A stretch of 64,000 bases of DNA from Neobacillus drentensis (lineage in GTDB: Bacteria; Bacillota; Bacilli; Bacillales; Cytobacillaceae), in contig NZ_CP091110.1 in assembly GCF_021560175.1 (NCBI RefSeq), positions 191,001 through 255,000 of the forward strand. Reading direction: 5' to 3'. Made by a program: the position numbers and the translations under genes. Positions 9,270 through 19,087 of the stretch are shown piece after piece. Below the pieces are notes generated by a model. That model searched no databases and was not told the DNA's origin. It saw only the letters and a program-made list of their open reading frames with translations. Every line of letters starts with the position of its first letter. Position 1 is the stretch's first letter.

Positions 9270-11363
9270 ATGTATATAACAAATAGGGAAAAGGCAATTA
9301 TTGAATTACTCGTTAAAACATCTGGAAAACAAACAGCAGCATCTCTGGCGAACCACTTAAATGTAAGCGGCCGTACCGTTCACCGTGATCTAAACGGGGT
9401 AGAAAAGATACTTCAGACGTTTGGTCTTCACTTAATCCGTCATTTGGAAACAGGGCTTAGGATTGAGGGGAAGAACGAGAATATCTTTCGGTTAGTACAG
9501 AAGGTAATGAGTATGGTTCCAATCGATCAAACTCCGGAAGAGAAGAAATTGCAGCTGTTGATTGTCTTGATGCAAGAGGATGCCTTTAAAATTCAAGCTT
9601 TAGCAATGGAACTCGGTGTTAGTAACGCAACGATAACGAACTATATTGAGGAATTGACGGAATGGTTAAGCCCATTTAATGTGACAATTACCAGGAAAAG
9701 AGGAGTTGGCGTTGATCTTACGGGATCAGAGTCAGCTAAACGAAAAGCGCTGGCTAGCTACTTTTTGTTGTATTTTTATGAAGAGTTAATTGAGAGTTTA
9801 TTTTTAGTAGAAAACGGAAAATATACTCAAGAATTAATGGTGAACTACTTTGTTCCTGAATACATGGTTGTGATTGATCGACTAGTAAATACGATATTTA
9901 ATCGTACAGAGCAGCGGTTAGCCGATAATGATTATATCGGACTTATTGTACATATAGGTATAACCATGCAACGGACCGATGCTCTTTTCCTGCTTGAAGA
10001 AGAGACAGGGTCTATGAATAACCTGCTGACCGAATATAACCTGATTAAAGAAATATGCGGGCGGCTTGAAGAAGCCTTCTCAGTAACATTTAGGGAACAA
10101 GATCTGATTTATTTGGCTGGGATCTTGAAGGGATCTAAGCTTCAGTCGGTAGATGTTGTGCCTTATGACAGCCTTGTTCTAAGTAAAATGGTAAAGACCC
10201 TTATACAGGATGTTTCATCACAGTTACATATCGATCTCACGAATGATTTTTCCTTGTATCAAGGGCTCTTAGCTCATATGGAACCATCCCTGTATCGAAT
10301 CAAACAACAAATGGGATTGTTTAATCCTTTAAAGGAGGAAATAAAACAGAAGTATCCTTTTCTGTTTTTGGCGGTTAAAAATAGTGTTGAAAAGCAGTTT
10401 ACCGATATTGATTCTATCCCAGATGATGAAATTGCCTTTATTGTCCTTCATTTTGGGTCTGCCTTAGTGATGCGGGAAGAGAAATTATCAATAAATGCAT
10501 TAGTTGTCTGTCCAACAGGAATTGGGACATCCAAAATGTTAGCTAGCAGGATAAAAAAAGAGATTATGGGTATTGACCATATTGAAATAAAATCATTAAA
10601 AGAAATTCAGGATCAAACAAAATTGAAAAGGTTTGATCTCATCATTTCGACCGTAAAGCTTCCTTTTCTAGACATTGATTATCTTTTGGTTTCTCCACTT
10701 TTAACAGAGGAGAACATTCTCACCATTAGGAACTTTTTAAAAAATAACCTAAAAAAGGTAACGGAAAAAAGAAATTATCTACCCCCGTCAGATACAAAAG
10801 CTTCATCAACGGGTGTTAAACCAAATGGAACTATTTATGAAGTGTTACACCTGCTGAAGGATGTACAAAAAAGTATTGAGGCTCTATTAACTAATTTCAA
10901 AGTGTATCAACTGCAACAGGTAAAGGATCATGAAAAAGTGCTGGCAGAAATGGTCCTTACGATTCAAAAACAAAAGCTTTTAAACTCGGCAATAGATGTG
11001 CTAGCCTCGTTAAGGGAGCGGGAAAGAAAGGGCGGCCTGGGTATACCGGGTACAGGAATGGGCCTTTTCCATTGCAGAGATAAGAATATTCATGAACTTA
11101 TTTTTCAAATCTCGCCTTTACAGGAACCGATTATGGTTAAAGGCATGGACGGAAAGGATATGTCCATGAAAACCTTGCTATTACTGCTCGCTCCTGAGGA
11201 ATTAAGTGTGACAGAGCAGGAAATAGTAAGCTTGATTAGCACAAGTTTGATTGAAAACCAAGAAGCCATTATGATTTTTTCATCAGCAAATGAGCAAGTG
11301 ATTCGTGCAAAATTAGAGGCGATTTTTTTACATTATCTCCAAACAAAAATTATAAAGGAATGA
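9270..11363 (+). CDS. mtlR: Second MtlR-type PRD activator
   Basis: Paralogue of the 4456-6573 regulator with the same domain order over 697 aa: HTH (VSGRTVHRDL), PRD1 (YIGLIVHIGI), PRD2 (LLAHMEPSLYRIK, FIVLHFGS), EIIB-like with Cys414 in VVCPTGIGTSKM, and EIIA-like with His601 in LFHCRD. I prefer ATG 9270 because MYITNREK aligns with the MYISARER start of the first copy. A TTG at 9240 would add ten residues. The ribosome binding site is weak (GAGCTGG). The linker between the EIIB- and EIIA-like domains differs from MtlR1, so the two proteins may sense different PTS flux. The downstream mtlD start lies 6 nt after its stop. Confidence 0.9.
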   Translation: MYITNREKAIIELLVKTSGKQTAASLANHLNVSGRTVHRDLNGVEKILQTFGLHLIRHLETGLRIEGKNENIFRLVQKVMSMVPIDQTPEEKKLQLLIVLMQEDAFKIQALAMELGVSNATITNYIEELTEWLSPFNVTITRKRGVGVDLTGSESAKRKALASYFLLYFYEELIESLFLVENGKYTQELMVNYFVPEYMVVIDRLVNTIFNRTEQRLADNDYIGLIVHIGITMQRTDALFLLEEETGSMNNLLTEYNLIKEICGRLEEAFSVTFREQDLIYLAGILKGSKLQSVDVVPYDSLVLSKMVKTLIQDVSSQLHIDLTNDFSLYQGLLAHMEPSLYRIKQQMGLFNPLKEEIKQKYPFLFLAVKNSVEKQFTDIDSIPDDEIAFIVLHFGSALVMREEKLSINALVVCPTGIGTSKMLASRIKKEIMGIDHIEIKSLKEIQDQTKLKRFDLIISTVKLPFLDIDYLLVSPLLTEENILTIRNFLKNNLKKVTEKRNYLPPSDTKASSTGVKPNGTIYEVLHLLKDVQKSIEALLTNFKVYQLQQVKDHEKVLAEMVLTIQKQKLLNSAIDVLASLRERERKGGLGIPGTGMGLFHCRDKNIHELIFQISPLQEPIMVKGMDGKDMSMKTLLLLLAPEELSVTEQEIVSLISTSLIENQEAIMIFSSANEQVIRAKLEAIFLHYLQTKIIKE

Positions 11364-11368
11364 TAAGA

Positions 11369-12511
11369 ATGGAACTAGCAGTTCATTTTGGAGCAGGGAA
11401 CATAGGAAGAGGATTTATTGGGGCGCTTTTTTCACAGTCTGGCTATCATGTTACCTTTGTGGATATTGCCGATCAAATCATTAATCAATTAAATGAGGAA
11501 AAACAATACCAAGTAAAATTAGCCACGGCTGAACAAGAAAGTATGACGATCAAGAATGTTTCCGGATTAAATAATATGACGCAAGAAAGTGATGTAATCG
11601 AAGCCATCAAACAAGCTGTCTATCTAACTACTGCGATTGGACCGAATATTCTTCCGCATATTGCACCGTTAATTGCTAAGGGATTGGCCGAAAGAGTAAA
11701 GAATAATGATGAAAAACTGTATGTAATAGCATGCGAGAATCAAATTTCGGCTACTGACTTACTAAAAGGATATATCTTTGAACATTTAGATAGTGAAACG
11801 AAGGAGAAATTAGAGGGTAAAGTATACTTCTTTAATTCGGCAGTTGACCGAATCGTTCCCCTTCAAAACAATCAAGGATCACTTGATGTGTTGGTAGAAC
11901 CTTATTATGAATGGGTAGTAGAAACCAGTGAAAACATTCCACCAGTTGAAGGAATGAAAATGGTCGCTGATCTTGCTCCTTTTATTGAACGGAAATTATT
12001 CACCGTAAACACAGGTCATGCCGTGATTGCGTATTTGGGATATCTAGCGAAGAAGTCCACGATTGATCAAACATTAGCAGATGAGGAAATCGTCAAACAG
12101 GTACAAGTAACGCTAGGCGAAACAGGTGCCTATCTCATTCATCAATATGGTTTAAATCCAGAAGAACATGGTCAATACATCGATAAGATTATTCATCGTT
12201 TCCAAAACGCTTATTTAAATGATGATGTGACTAGAGTAGGACGCTCGCCACTCCGTAAGCTTGGTCCTAATGATCGTCTCGTACGTCCTGCTGTTGAAGC
12301 AAATAAAGCCGGACTTTCATACACGAACCTTGCAAAGGCAATTGCGTCCGCTTTGCTGTTTGATTACCAAGAAGACCCAGAAGCTGTAAAGCTGCAAGCT
12401 ATGATCAAGGAAAACGGACTCCCAGCTGTCTTGAAAGAAGTGAGCGGCTTGGATGAGAATAGTGAAATTACAGTAGAAGTAATCAGGTATTATGATTTAT
12501 TAAAGAAATAA
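11369..12511 (+). CDS. mtlD: Mannitol-1-phosphate 5-dehydrogenase MtlD
   Basis: Oxidises mannitol-1-phosphate to fructose-6-phosphate with NAD in the cytoplasm, the step after either PTS transporter. The N-terminal Rossmann motif is FGAGNIGRGFIG. The catalytic lysine region of the polyol-specific long-chain dehydrogenases is seen as ERKLFTVNTGHAVIAYLGY. ATG 11369 is preferred: AAAGGA lies 9 nt upstream, whereas ATG 11360 sits directly on the Shine-Dalgarno and overlaps the mtlR2 stop. It is 380 aa, normal for the family. It is the only mtlD in view, so both permeases must feed it. A strong terminator follows. Confidence 0.97.
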   Translation: MELAVHFGAGNIGRGFIGALFSQSGYHVTFVDIADQIINQLNEEKQYQVKLATAEQESMTIKNVSGLNNMTQESDVIEAIKQAVYLTTAIGPNILPHIAPLIAKGLAERVKNNDEKLYVIACENQISATDLLKGYIFEHLDSETKEKLEGKVYFFNSAVDRIVPLQNNQGSLDVLVEPYYEWVVETSENIPPVEGMKMVADLAPFIERKLFTVNTGHAVIAYLGYLAKKSTIDQTLADEEIVKQVQVTLGETGAYLIHQYGLNPEEHGQYIDKIIHRFQNAYLNDDVTRVGRSPLRKLGPNDRLVRPAVEANKAGLSYTNLAKAIASALLFDYQEDPEAVKLQAMIKENGLPAVLKEVSGLDENSEITVEVIRYYDLLKK

Positions 12512-12515
12512 AAGA

Positions 12516-12568
12516 AAGGGGTCAGTCCCTCGCTGCTTGTAAAGGAGCGGGAGGCTGATCCTTTTTTT
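12516..12568 (+). terminator. Terminator after mtlD
   Basis: Long stem, GGGGTCAGTCCCTCGCT with AGCGGGAGGCTGATCC, then TTTTTTT. It closes the mannitol region. Confidence 0.85.
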
Positions 12569-12635
12569 GCTATTGAATAATAAAGATTTTCTCTTTAAGA
12601 TAGTAGAAAAGTTGGTACAAAGGGGATTGAGTCAT

Positions 12636-13184
12636 TTGGAACAAAAGATATTACCTGCTTCAGGGAATATGAAGGAATTTGAGAAATTCCTAAAAAGCCC
12701 ATTTGAAATCGGTGTTTATTTAGATATGCACATTGCGCAGCTAAAAAATATTAACTTAATGGCAAAGCAGCACAATAAACAAATGATTTATCATGTTGAT
12801 TTAATCCATGGAATTAAAAATGATGAATATGCAACCGAATATATCTGCCAAGAATTCAAGCCTTATGGATTAATTTCAACCAAGTCAAGTGTCATCCAAA
12901 AGGCAAAGCAAAAAGGTGTAGTTGCAGTGCAAAGGATTTTTTTAATTGATAGTCATGCACTTGAAAAAAGCTACAAGCTGATTGAAAAGACACAGCCAGA
13001 TTATATTGAAGTACTTCCTGGAGCAATGCCTAAAATGATAACAGAAGTAAAAGAACGAGTGAAAACACCTATATTAGCTGGAGGACTCATTCGAACATCT
13101 GAAGACGTTTATGCAGCATTAGAAGCCGGTGCCTCTGGAATTACCACATCTAAAAAAGAGCTATGGAACCTATTTGCCAATTAG
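12636..13184 (+). CDS. glpP: Glycerol uptake operon antiterminator GlpP
   Basis: RNA-binding antiterminator that, with glycerol-3-phosphate, allows transcription through leader terminators of glpFK and glpD. The protein has the GlpP pattern: ILPASGNMKEFEKFL near the N-terminus, VYLDMHIAQL, YHVDLIHGI, a GLISTKS segment and C-terminal AGGLIRTSEDV. I chose TTG 12636 because AAAGGGGA lies about 9 nt upstream. The longer frame from TTG 12567 would begin inside the mtlD terminator. The resulting 182 aa is close to the family length. Two matching target leaders are visible at 13256-13339 and 15787-15867. Confidence 0.9.
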   Translation: MEQKILPASGNMKEFEKFLKSPFEIGVYLDMHIAQLKNINLMAKQHNKQMIYHVDLIHGIKNDEYATEYICQEFKPYGLISTKSSVIQKAKQKGVVAVQRIFLIDSHALEKSYKLIEKTQPDYIEVLPGAMPKMITEVKERVKTPILAGGLIRTSEDVYAALEAGASGITTSKKELWNLFAN

Positions 13185-13221
13185 TTTTTAACTTTAATAC
13201 TATTTTAATCATAAAAAGGCA

Positions 13222-13251
13222 TTGACACCGCTTTCAACTTTGTACTATACT
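13222..13251 (+). promoter_or_regulatory. glpF promoter with overlapping cre site
   Basis: TTGACA (13222-13227), 18-nt spacer, TATACT (13246-13251). On the minus strand 13223-13236 reads TGAAAGCGGTGTCA, a full match to the CcpA cre consensus TGWAANCGNTNWCA, and it covers the -35 box. Glucose repression of glycerol uptake is inferred from this. Confidence 0.8.
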
Positions 13252-13255
13252 CGTC

Positions 13256-13339
13256 TTAAGTTAATATTTTGTGACGGAGATAAGGAGATTCACACAGAGA
13301 CCCATTAATGGGTTCATTCTGTTGTGAATCTCTTTTTTT
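13256..13339 (+). promoter_or_regulatory. GlpP-responsive leader terminator of glpFK
   Basis: Shared antiterminator box TAAGTTAATATTT (13257-13269) followed by GGAGA, then a terminator: GAGATTCACA (13285-13294) pairs with TGTGAATCTC (13323-13332) before seven T. The same 13-nt box precedes the glpD leader hairpin. Confidence 0.85.
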
Positions 13340-13396
13340 CGTTTACAGCCTAGACGTAACAGGAAAAATAATTTAAAAGAGAGAGGGAAAGAAAAA

Positions 13397-14221
13397 ATGA
13401 CACCATTCGTTGGGGAAATGATTGGAACAATGATTCTTATTGTGTTTGGCGCAGGAATTGGGGCTGGCTCTTCTTTAAAGAAGTCATATTCCAATAATGC
13501 GGGATGGATCGTAATTACAGTTGCTTGGGGACTTGCAGTAACAATGGGGGTTTTTGCGGTAGGTTCGGTTAGTGGAGCTCACTTAAACCCGGCTGTCACA
13601 ATAGCCTTAGCACTAAATGGAGATTTTCCTTGGTCTGATGTGCCGTCCTATATTTTGGCACAAATGCTTGGCGCTATTTTAGGATCGGTGTTAATTTATT
13701 TACATTACCTTCCTCACTGGAAGGAGACGGACGATCCTGCAACAAAGCTTGGGGTATTTGCGACAAGTCCTGCTATATCGCATACTTTTTCAAATCTATT
13801 AAGTGAAATGATTGGTACCTTTATCCTTGTTCTTGGTCTATTATTTATTGGAGCTAATAAATTTACAGAAGGATTAAATCCACTTGCAGTCGGTTTATTA
13901 ATTGTGGTCATCGGGATGTCTTTAGGTGGGACAACTGGTTATGCAATCAATCCAGCTCGTGACCTTGGTCCGCGAATTGCTCACTTCTTATTGCCAATCA
14001 GTGGAAAGGGAAGTTCTAATTGGGGCTATTCATGGATTCCGGTTGTCGGACCGCTTTTAGGCGGCAGCCTTGGTGCAGTTTTTTATAAAACAGTCTTTTT
14101 AGGAAAAGCAACAGGGTCTCTTTGGATTGTATTAGGAATCAGTGTTGTGGTCCTATTACTTTCATTTGTAACTAGTAAAAAGCAGAGTTCTCTTAGAAGT
14201 CAGGCTAACCAAGTAGCTTAA
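13397..14221 (+). CDS. glpF: Glycerol uptake facilitator GlpF (aquaglyceroporin)
   Basis: Membrane channel for glycerol entry. Both half-helix NPA motifs are present: GAHLNPAVT (first half) and YAINPARDLGPR (second half, with the glycerol-selective Asp-Leu-Gly-Pro-Arg). There are six hydrophobic segments over 274 aa. It lies 33 nt before the glpK start and shares the GlpP-controlled leader. The ATG follows AGAGAGAGGGAAAGA. The C-terminal tail KKQSSLRSQANQVA is polar and cytoplasmic. Confidence 0.97.
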   Translation: MTPFVGEMIGTMILIVFGAGIGAGSSLKKSYSNNAGWIVITVAWGLAVTMGVFAVGSVSGAHLNPAVTIALALNGDFPWSDVPSYILAQMLGAILGSVLIYLHYLPHWKETDDPATKLGVFATSPAISHTFSNLLSEMIGTFILVLGLLFIGANKFTEGLNPLAVGLLIVVIGMSLGGTTGYAINPARDLGPRIAHFLLPISGKGSSNWGYSWIPVVGPLLGGSLGAVFYKTVFLGKATGSLWIVLGISVVVLLLSFVTSKKQSSLRSQANQVA

Positions 14222-14239
14222 TAGTAAGATATTTTATAA

Positions 14240-15745
<1,506 letters not shown>

Positions 15746-15751
15746 TATTAG

Positions 15752-15867
15752 TTGTATCATGATGATTCAATATGTTAAGATAAACCTAAGTTAATATTTG
15801 TCAGGAGAAGTCGGAGAGACCACAAAAACATTATCGCAATTGGATAATGTATTTTGTGGTCTTTTTC
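15752..15867 (+). promoter_or_regulatory. glpD promoter and GlpP-responsive leader terminator
   Basis: Weak promoter TTGTAT (15752-15757), 18 nt, TAAGAT (15776-15781). The antiterminator box TAAGTTAATATTT (15787-15799) with GGAGA (15804-15808) is followed by a stem AGACCACAAAA (15817-15827)/TTTTGTGGTCT (15852-15862) and T-run. It is a second independent target for GlpP. Confidence 0.8.
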
Positions 15868-15931
15868 TATTTCCATCCTATATTTCAATGCATATGTAAA
15901 TTATAAGACACGTATTCGGGAGGAAGAGACG

Positions 15932-17623
15932 ATGAAATTTTCAACCTTACATCGAGAAGAGATAGTCAATAAATTAAAAGGTGAAACATTTGATGTATTA
16001 GTTATTGGAGGCGGTATAACCGGCGCAGGGATAGCCTTGGATGCCGAATCACGTGGATTGAAAGCGGCTCTTGTTGACATGCAGGATTTTGCAGCGGGTA
16101 CATCAAGCAGATCAACAAAACTCGTTCATGGCGGCTTACGATATTTAAAACAATTTGAAATAAAGATGGTAGCGGAGGTTGGAAAAGAACGGGCCATCGT
16201 TTATGAGAATGGTCCCCATGTAACGACACCAGAATGGATGTTATTACCGATCCACCAAGGGGGAACGTTTGGTAAGTTTAGTACATCCATCGGCCTGCGG
16301 GTTTATGATTTTTTAGCGGGAGTGAAAAAGCAAGAACGCAGAAAAATGCTTTCAGTTGAAGAGACACTTGCCAAAGAACCATTGGTGAAGAAATTAGGAT
16401 TAAAGGGAGGCGGTTATTATGTAGAATATCGTACGGACGATGCCCGTCTGACGATTGAAGTAATGAAGGCTGCCGTTGAAAAAGGTGCCACTGCCAGCAA
16501 TTATACAAAAGTAATGAAGTTGCTTTACAACAATGGAAAAGTGATTGGAGCACTTGTACAAGATCTGTTAACCGGTTATAAATACGAAATCCATGCAAAA
16601 AAGGTCGTCAATGCTGCCGGACCGTGGGTTGATAAGATCCGCGAAATGGATCAGTCAAAAAAAGGAAAAGTGCTGCAGCTGTCTAAAGGTGTCCACCTTG
16701 TGATTGATCAGTCACGCTTCCCTTTAAAACAAGCTATATACTTTGATACACCTGATGGCAGAATGGTATTTGCGATTCCTCGTGATGGTAAGGCGTATGT
16801 TGGAACAACTGATACTTTCTATAATGAGGATGCAGTAAATCCTAACATGACGGTTGCTGATCGGAATTATATTATCAATGCTATCAATTATATGTTCCCA
16901 GAAGTAAAGATAAGCGAGAATGATATTGAATCAAGCTGGGCAGGTGTTCGCCCGCTGATTTATGAAGAAGGAAAAAGTGCGTCTGAGATCTCTCGAAAAG
17001 ATGAGATTTGGGAATCTGAATCAGGATTACTTACTATTGCTGGAGGGAAATTAACGGGTTATCGTAAAATGGCTGAAATTGTGGTTGATCGATTAGTAGC
17101 TATATTTCAATTAGAAGAATCAAGAAGTTTCTCACCTTGTCAAACAAAGCATCTGCCGATTTCTGGTGGAGATGTGGGAGGTTCAAGTAATTTTAATAGT
17201 TATGTTGCTAAGATGCTTAAAAAAGGAGAGGACGCTGGACTAACAAAAGCAGAAGCGGAACATTTATCGAGAATCTATGGCTCGAACGCAGCTGCTGTTT
17301 TTAACATTCTTAAGGAGAATGCAGCTGATGCAGTGAAATATAACTTACCGCTGCCTCTTTTTGCAAAATTAATTTATGGAATTGAACATGAAATGGTTGT
17401 AACACCAATTGATTTCTTTAACCGCCGTACTGGAGCTATTTTGTTTGATATTCAAACAGTGCAAAGGTGGAAAAATCAGGTGATTGCCTTCATGGCTGAG
17501 AAACTAAACTGGACGGAACAAGTTAAAAATAATTATTTACTATTACTCGAAAAAAATTTAACAGATGCTATGATCCCTTTAGATGAACAAGATGTACCAC
17601 TTCGTGTAGTTAACGGGGACTAA
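15932..17623 (+). CDS. glpD: Aerobic glycerol-3-phosphate dehydrogenase GlpD
   Basis: FAD enzyme at the membrane that oxidises glycerol-3-phosphate to dihydroxyacetone phosphate and feeds the quinone pool. The dinucleotide-binding motif [10 protein letters not shown] begins at residue 24. [17 protein letters not shown] and the later GVHLVID and VGTTDT segments are typical of the family. ATG 15932 has GGGAGGAAGAGAC upstream and gives 563 aa; the open frame extends upstream into the leader hairpin and is not used. It ends at a bidirectional terminator shared with the convergent aminopeptidase gene. Confidence 0.97.
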   Translation: MKFSTLHREEIVNKLKGETFDVLVIGGGITGAGIALDAESRGLKAALVDMQDFAAGTSSRSTKLVHGGLRYLKQFEIKMVAEVGKERAIVYENGPHVTTPEWMLLPIHQGGTFGKFSTSIGLRVYDFLAGVKKQERRKMLSVEETLAKEPLVKKLGLKGGGYYVEYRTDDARLTIEVMKAAVEKGATASNYTKVMKLLYNNGKVIGALVQDLLTGYKYEIHAKKVVNAAGPWVDKIREMDQSKKGKVLQLSKGVHLVIDQSRFPLKQAIYFDTPDGRMVFAIPRDGKAYVGTTDTFYNEDAVNPNMTVADRNYIINAINYMFPEVKISENDIESSWAGVRPLIYEEGKSASEISRKDEIWESESGLLTIAGGKLTGYRKMAEIVVDRLVAIFQLEESRSFSPCQTKHLPISGGDVGGSSNFNSYVAKMLKKGEDAGLTKAEAEHLSRIYGSNAAAVFNILKENAADAVKYNLPLPLFAKLIYGIEHEMVVTPIDFFNRRTGAILFDIQTVQRWKNQVIAFMAEKLNWTEQVKNNYLLLLEKNLTDAMIPLDEQDVPLRVVNGD

Positions 17624-17654
17624 ATATTCCCTTTTCAATATGGCACATAAAAAA

Positions 17655-17680
17655 CAATCCAGCTTCATAAAACTGGATTG
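17655..17680. terminator. Bidirectional terminator between glpD and ampS
   Basis: CAATCCAG/CTGGATTG with a 10-nt loop. It has TTTTTT on the plus side and six A upstream (T on the minus strand), so it can stop both convergent transcripts. Confidence 0.85.
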
Positions 17681-17693
17681 TTTTTTGATCAAA

Positions 17694-18935
17694 CTAGATT
17701 GCCCAATCCCCATTACGGAAAATGGGAACTATTGTACCATCTTGTTTAATGCCATCAATATTCATTTTGTCAGAACCAATCATGAAGTCGACATGAACAG
17801 TCGAAGTATTCATGCCATGTTTTAATAATTCCTCTTCACTCATCTTTGTACCACCTTGAATCGTAGTAGGATAAGCTGCCCCAATAGCTAAGTGGTTGGA
17901 TGCATTCTCATCATATAGAGTAGTAAAGAATGTAATCCCAGATTGCGAAATAGGGGATGGGTCTGGAACGAGGGCAACTTCACCCAAGCCGGTTCCGCCT
18001 TCGTTATCAAAAACCAATTTCTTAATGGTCTCATCGCCTTTTTCAGCGGAAATATCAACGATCTTTCCGTCCTTAAAGTGTACCTCGATGCCTTCAATTA
18101 ATGTACCAGCATAGCTAAGTGGCTTTGTACTGCGTACGACTCCATCCATACGGTGGGTATCAGGTGCGGTATAAACCTCTTCAGTCGGCATATTAGCGAT
18201 AAATTCTTCCCCTTTTGGATTATGGCTTTCTGCGCTCATCCAAATATGATTTTTAGGCAGACCTAAAGTCAAATCTGTACCAGGGGCTGTGTAATGCAAA
18301 GCATCAAACTGAATCTCATTTAATTTTGCTGCTTTATCATTCAATGTCTGCTTATGTTCATCCCAGGCTGCTACTGGGTCATCCGCATAAACACGGCAGG
18401 TTTTGAATATTTGGTCCCAAAGGGCATCCACTTGTTCTTCCGAGGTGGCTAAGTCAGGGAAGACCTTAGCTGCCCAGCCAGCTCCGGCAGCCGAAGCAAC
18501 CGTCCATTTTAAATCGTCATTTTGTGTCGCTACACGTTGAGCTTTGAAGGCCTTTCCGGCTTTATTTTGGTAGGCAGCAATTTTAGCAGGATCCACTTCA
18601 TTTAATAAACCAGGATCACTTGAAACAATCGAAAGCCTGCTTACACGATGATTTAAAACATGGTCTTCAGATTCCTGAATTTCGTAGTCAGGGATGTTGG
18701 TTAATACTTCTACAGGTTGATGTAAGTAATTAAGTTTACTAATTTCATCATCAGACCATTTTATAATTACCTTTTCAGCACCTAGTGCATAGGCTTCTTT
18801 TGTGATATAACGTGCTAAAGGAGCTTGGTCAACAGTAATCGTCATTTTAACCCAATCGCCAGGCTGAACATTAATACCTTTGGCAACAAGTAATCTTGCA
18901 TATTTATGTAGATTTTCTTCAAAGTTAGGCAGCAC
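17694..18935 (-). CDS. ampS: M29-family metallo-aminopeptidase (AmpS-like)
   Basis: Cytoplasmic aminopeptidase that removes N-terminal residues from peptides, using a two-metal centre. Metal-ligand regions of the M29 family are visible: EGGTGLGEVALVP, then the HLAIGAAYP histidine and the STVHVDFMIGSD histidine/aspartate. Length is 413 aa from the chosen GTG. GGAGGG lies 8 nt before GTG 18935 (MLPNFEENLHKYA); an ATG 15 nt upstream is fused to the ribosome binding site. It stands alone with its own promoter side and a shared terminator with glpD. The precise peptide specificity cannot be told from sequence. Confidence 0.9.
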   Translation of the reverse strand: MLPNFEENLHKYARLLVAKGINVQPGDWVKMTITVDQAPLARYITKEAYALGAEKVIIKWSDDEISKLNYLHQPVEVLTNIPDYEIQESEDHVLNHRVSRLSIVSSDPGLLNEVDPAKIAAYQNKAGKAFKAQRVATQNDDLKWTVASAAGAGWAAKVFPDLATSEEQVDALWDQIFKTCRVYADDPVAAWDEHKQTLNDKAAKLNEIQFDALHYTAPGTDLTLGLPKNHIWMSAESHNPKGEEFIANMPTEEVYTAPDTHRMDGVVRSTKPLSYAGTLIEGIEVHFKDGKIVDISAEKGDETIKKLVFDNEGGTGLGEVALVPDPSPISQSGITFFTTLYDENASNHLAIGAAYPTTIQGGTKMSEEELLKHGMNTSTVHVDFMIGSDKMNIDGIKQDGTIVPIFRNGDWAI

Positions 18936-19036
18936 TTTGTTTCCCTCCATTCATTTACCATCAATAACTATACTAGCATAGTATGCGAAATTTTCCAGAA
19001 ACTAAGCCCTATCTTTCCCATCATGAATTTGATTTT

Positions 19037-19072
19037 AAAAAAGGTCAGTCTTTCAGAGGTGAAGGGCTGACC
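19037..19072 (-). terminator. Terminator after the MMPL gene
   Basis: GGTCAG/CTGACC with inner TTCA/TGAA pairing, then a T-run on the minus strand (A-run at 19037-19042). Confidence 0.75.
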
Positions 19073-19087
19073 TGTAATGGTCGAGAT

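Noticed and set aside
12567..12635. Longer glpP N-terminus from TTG 12567
   Set aside because: The start lies within the mtlD terminator T-run and has no ribosome binding site; TTG 12636 has AAAGGGGA.
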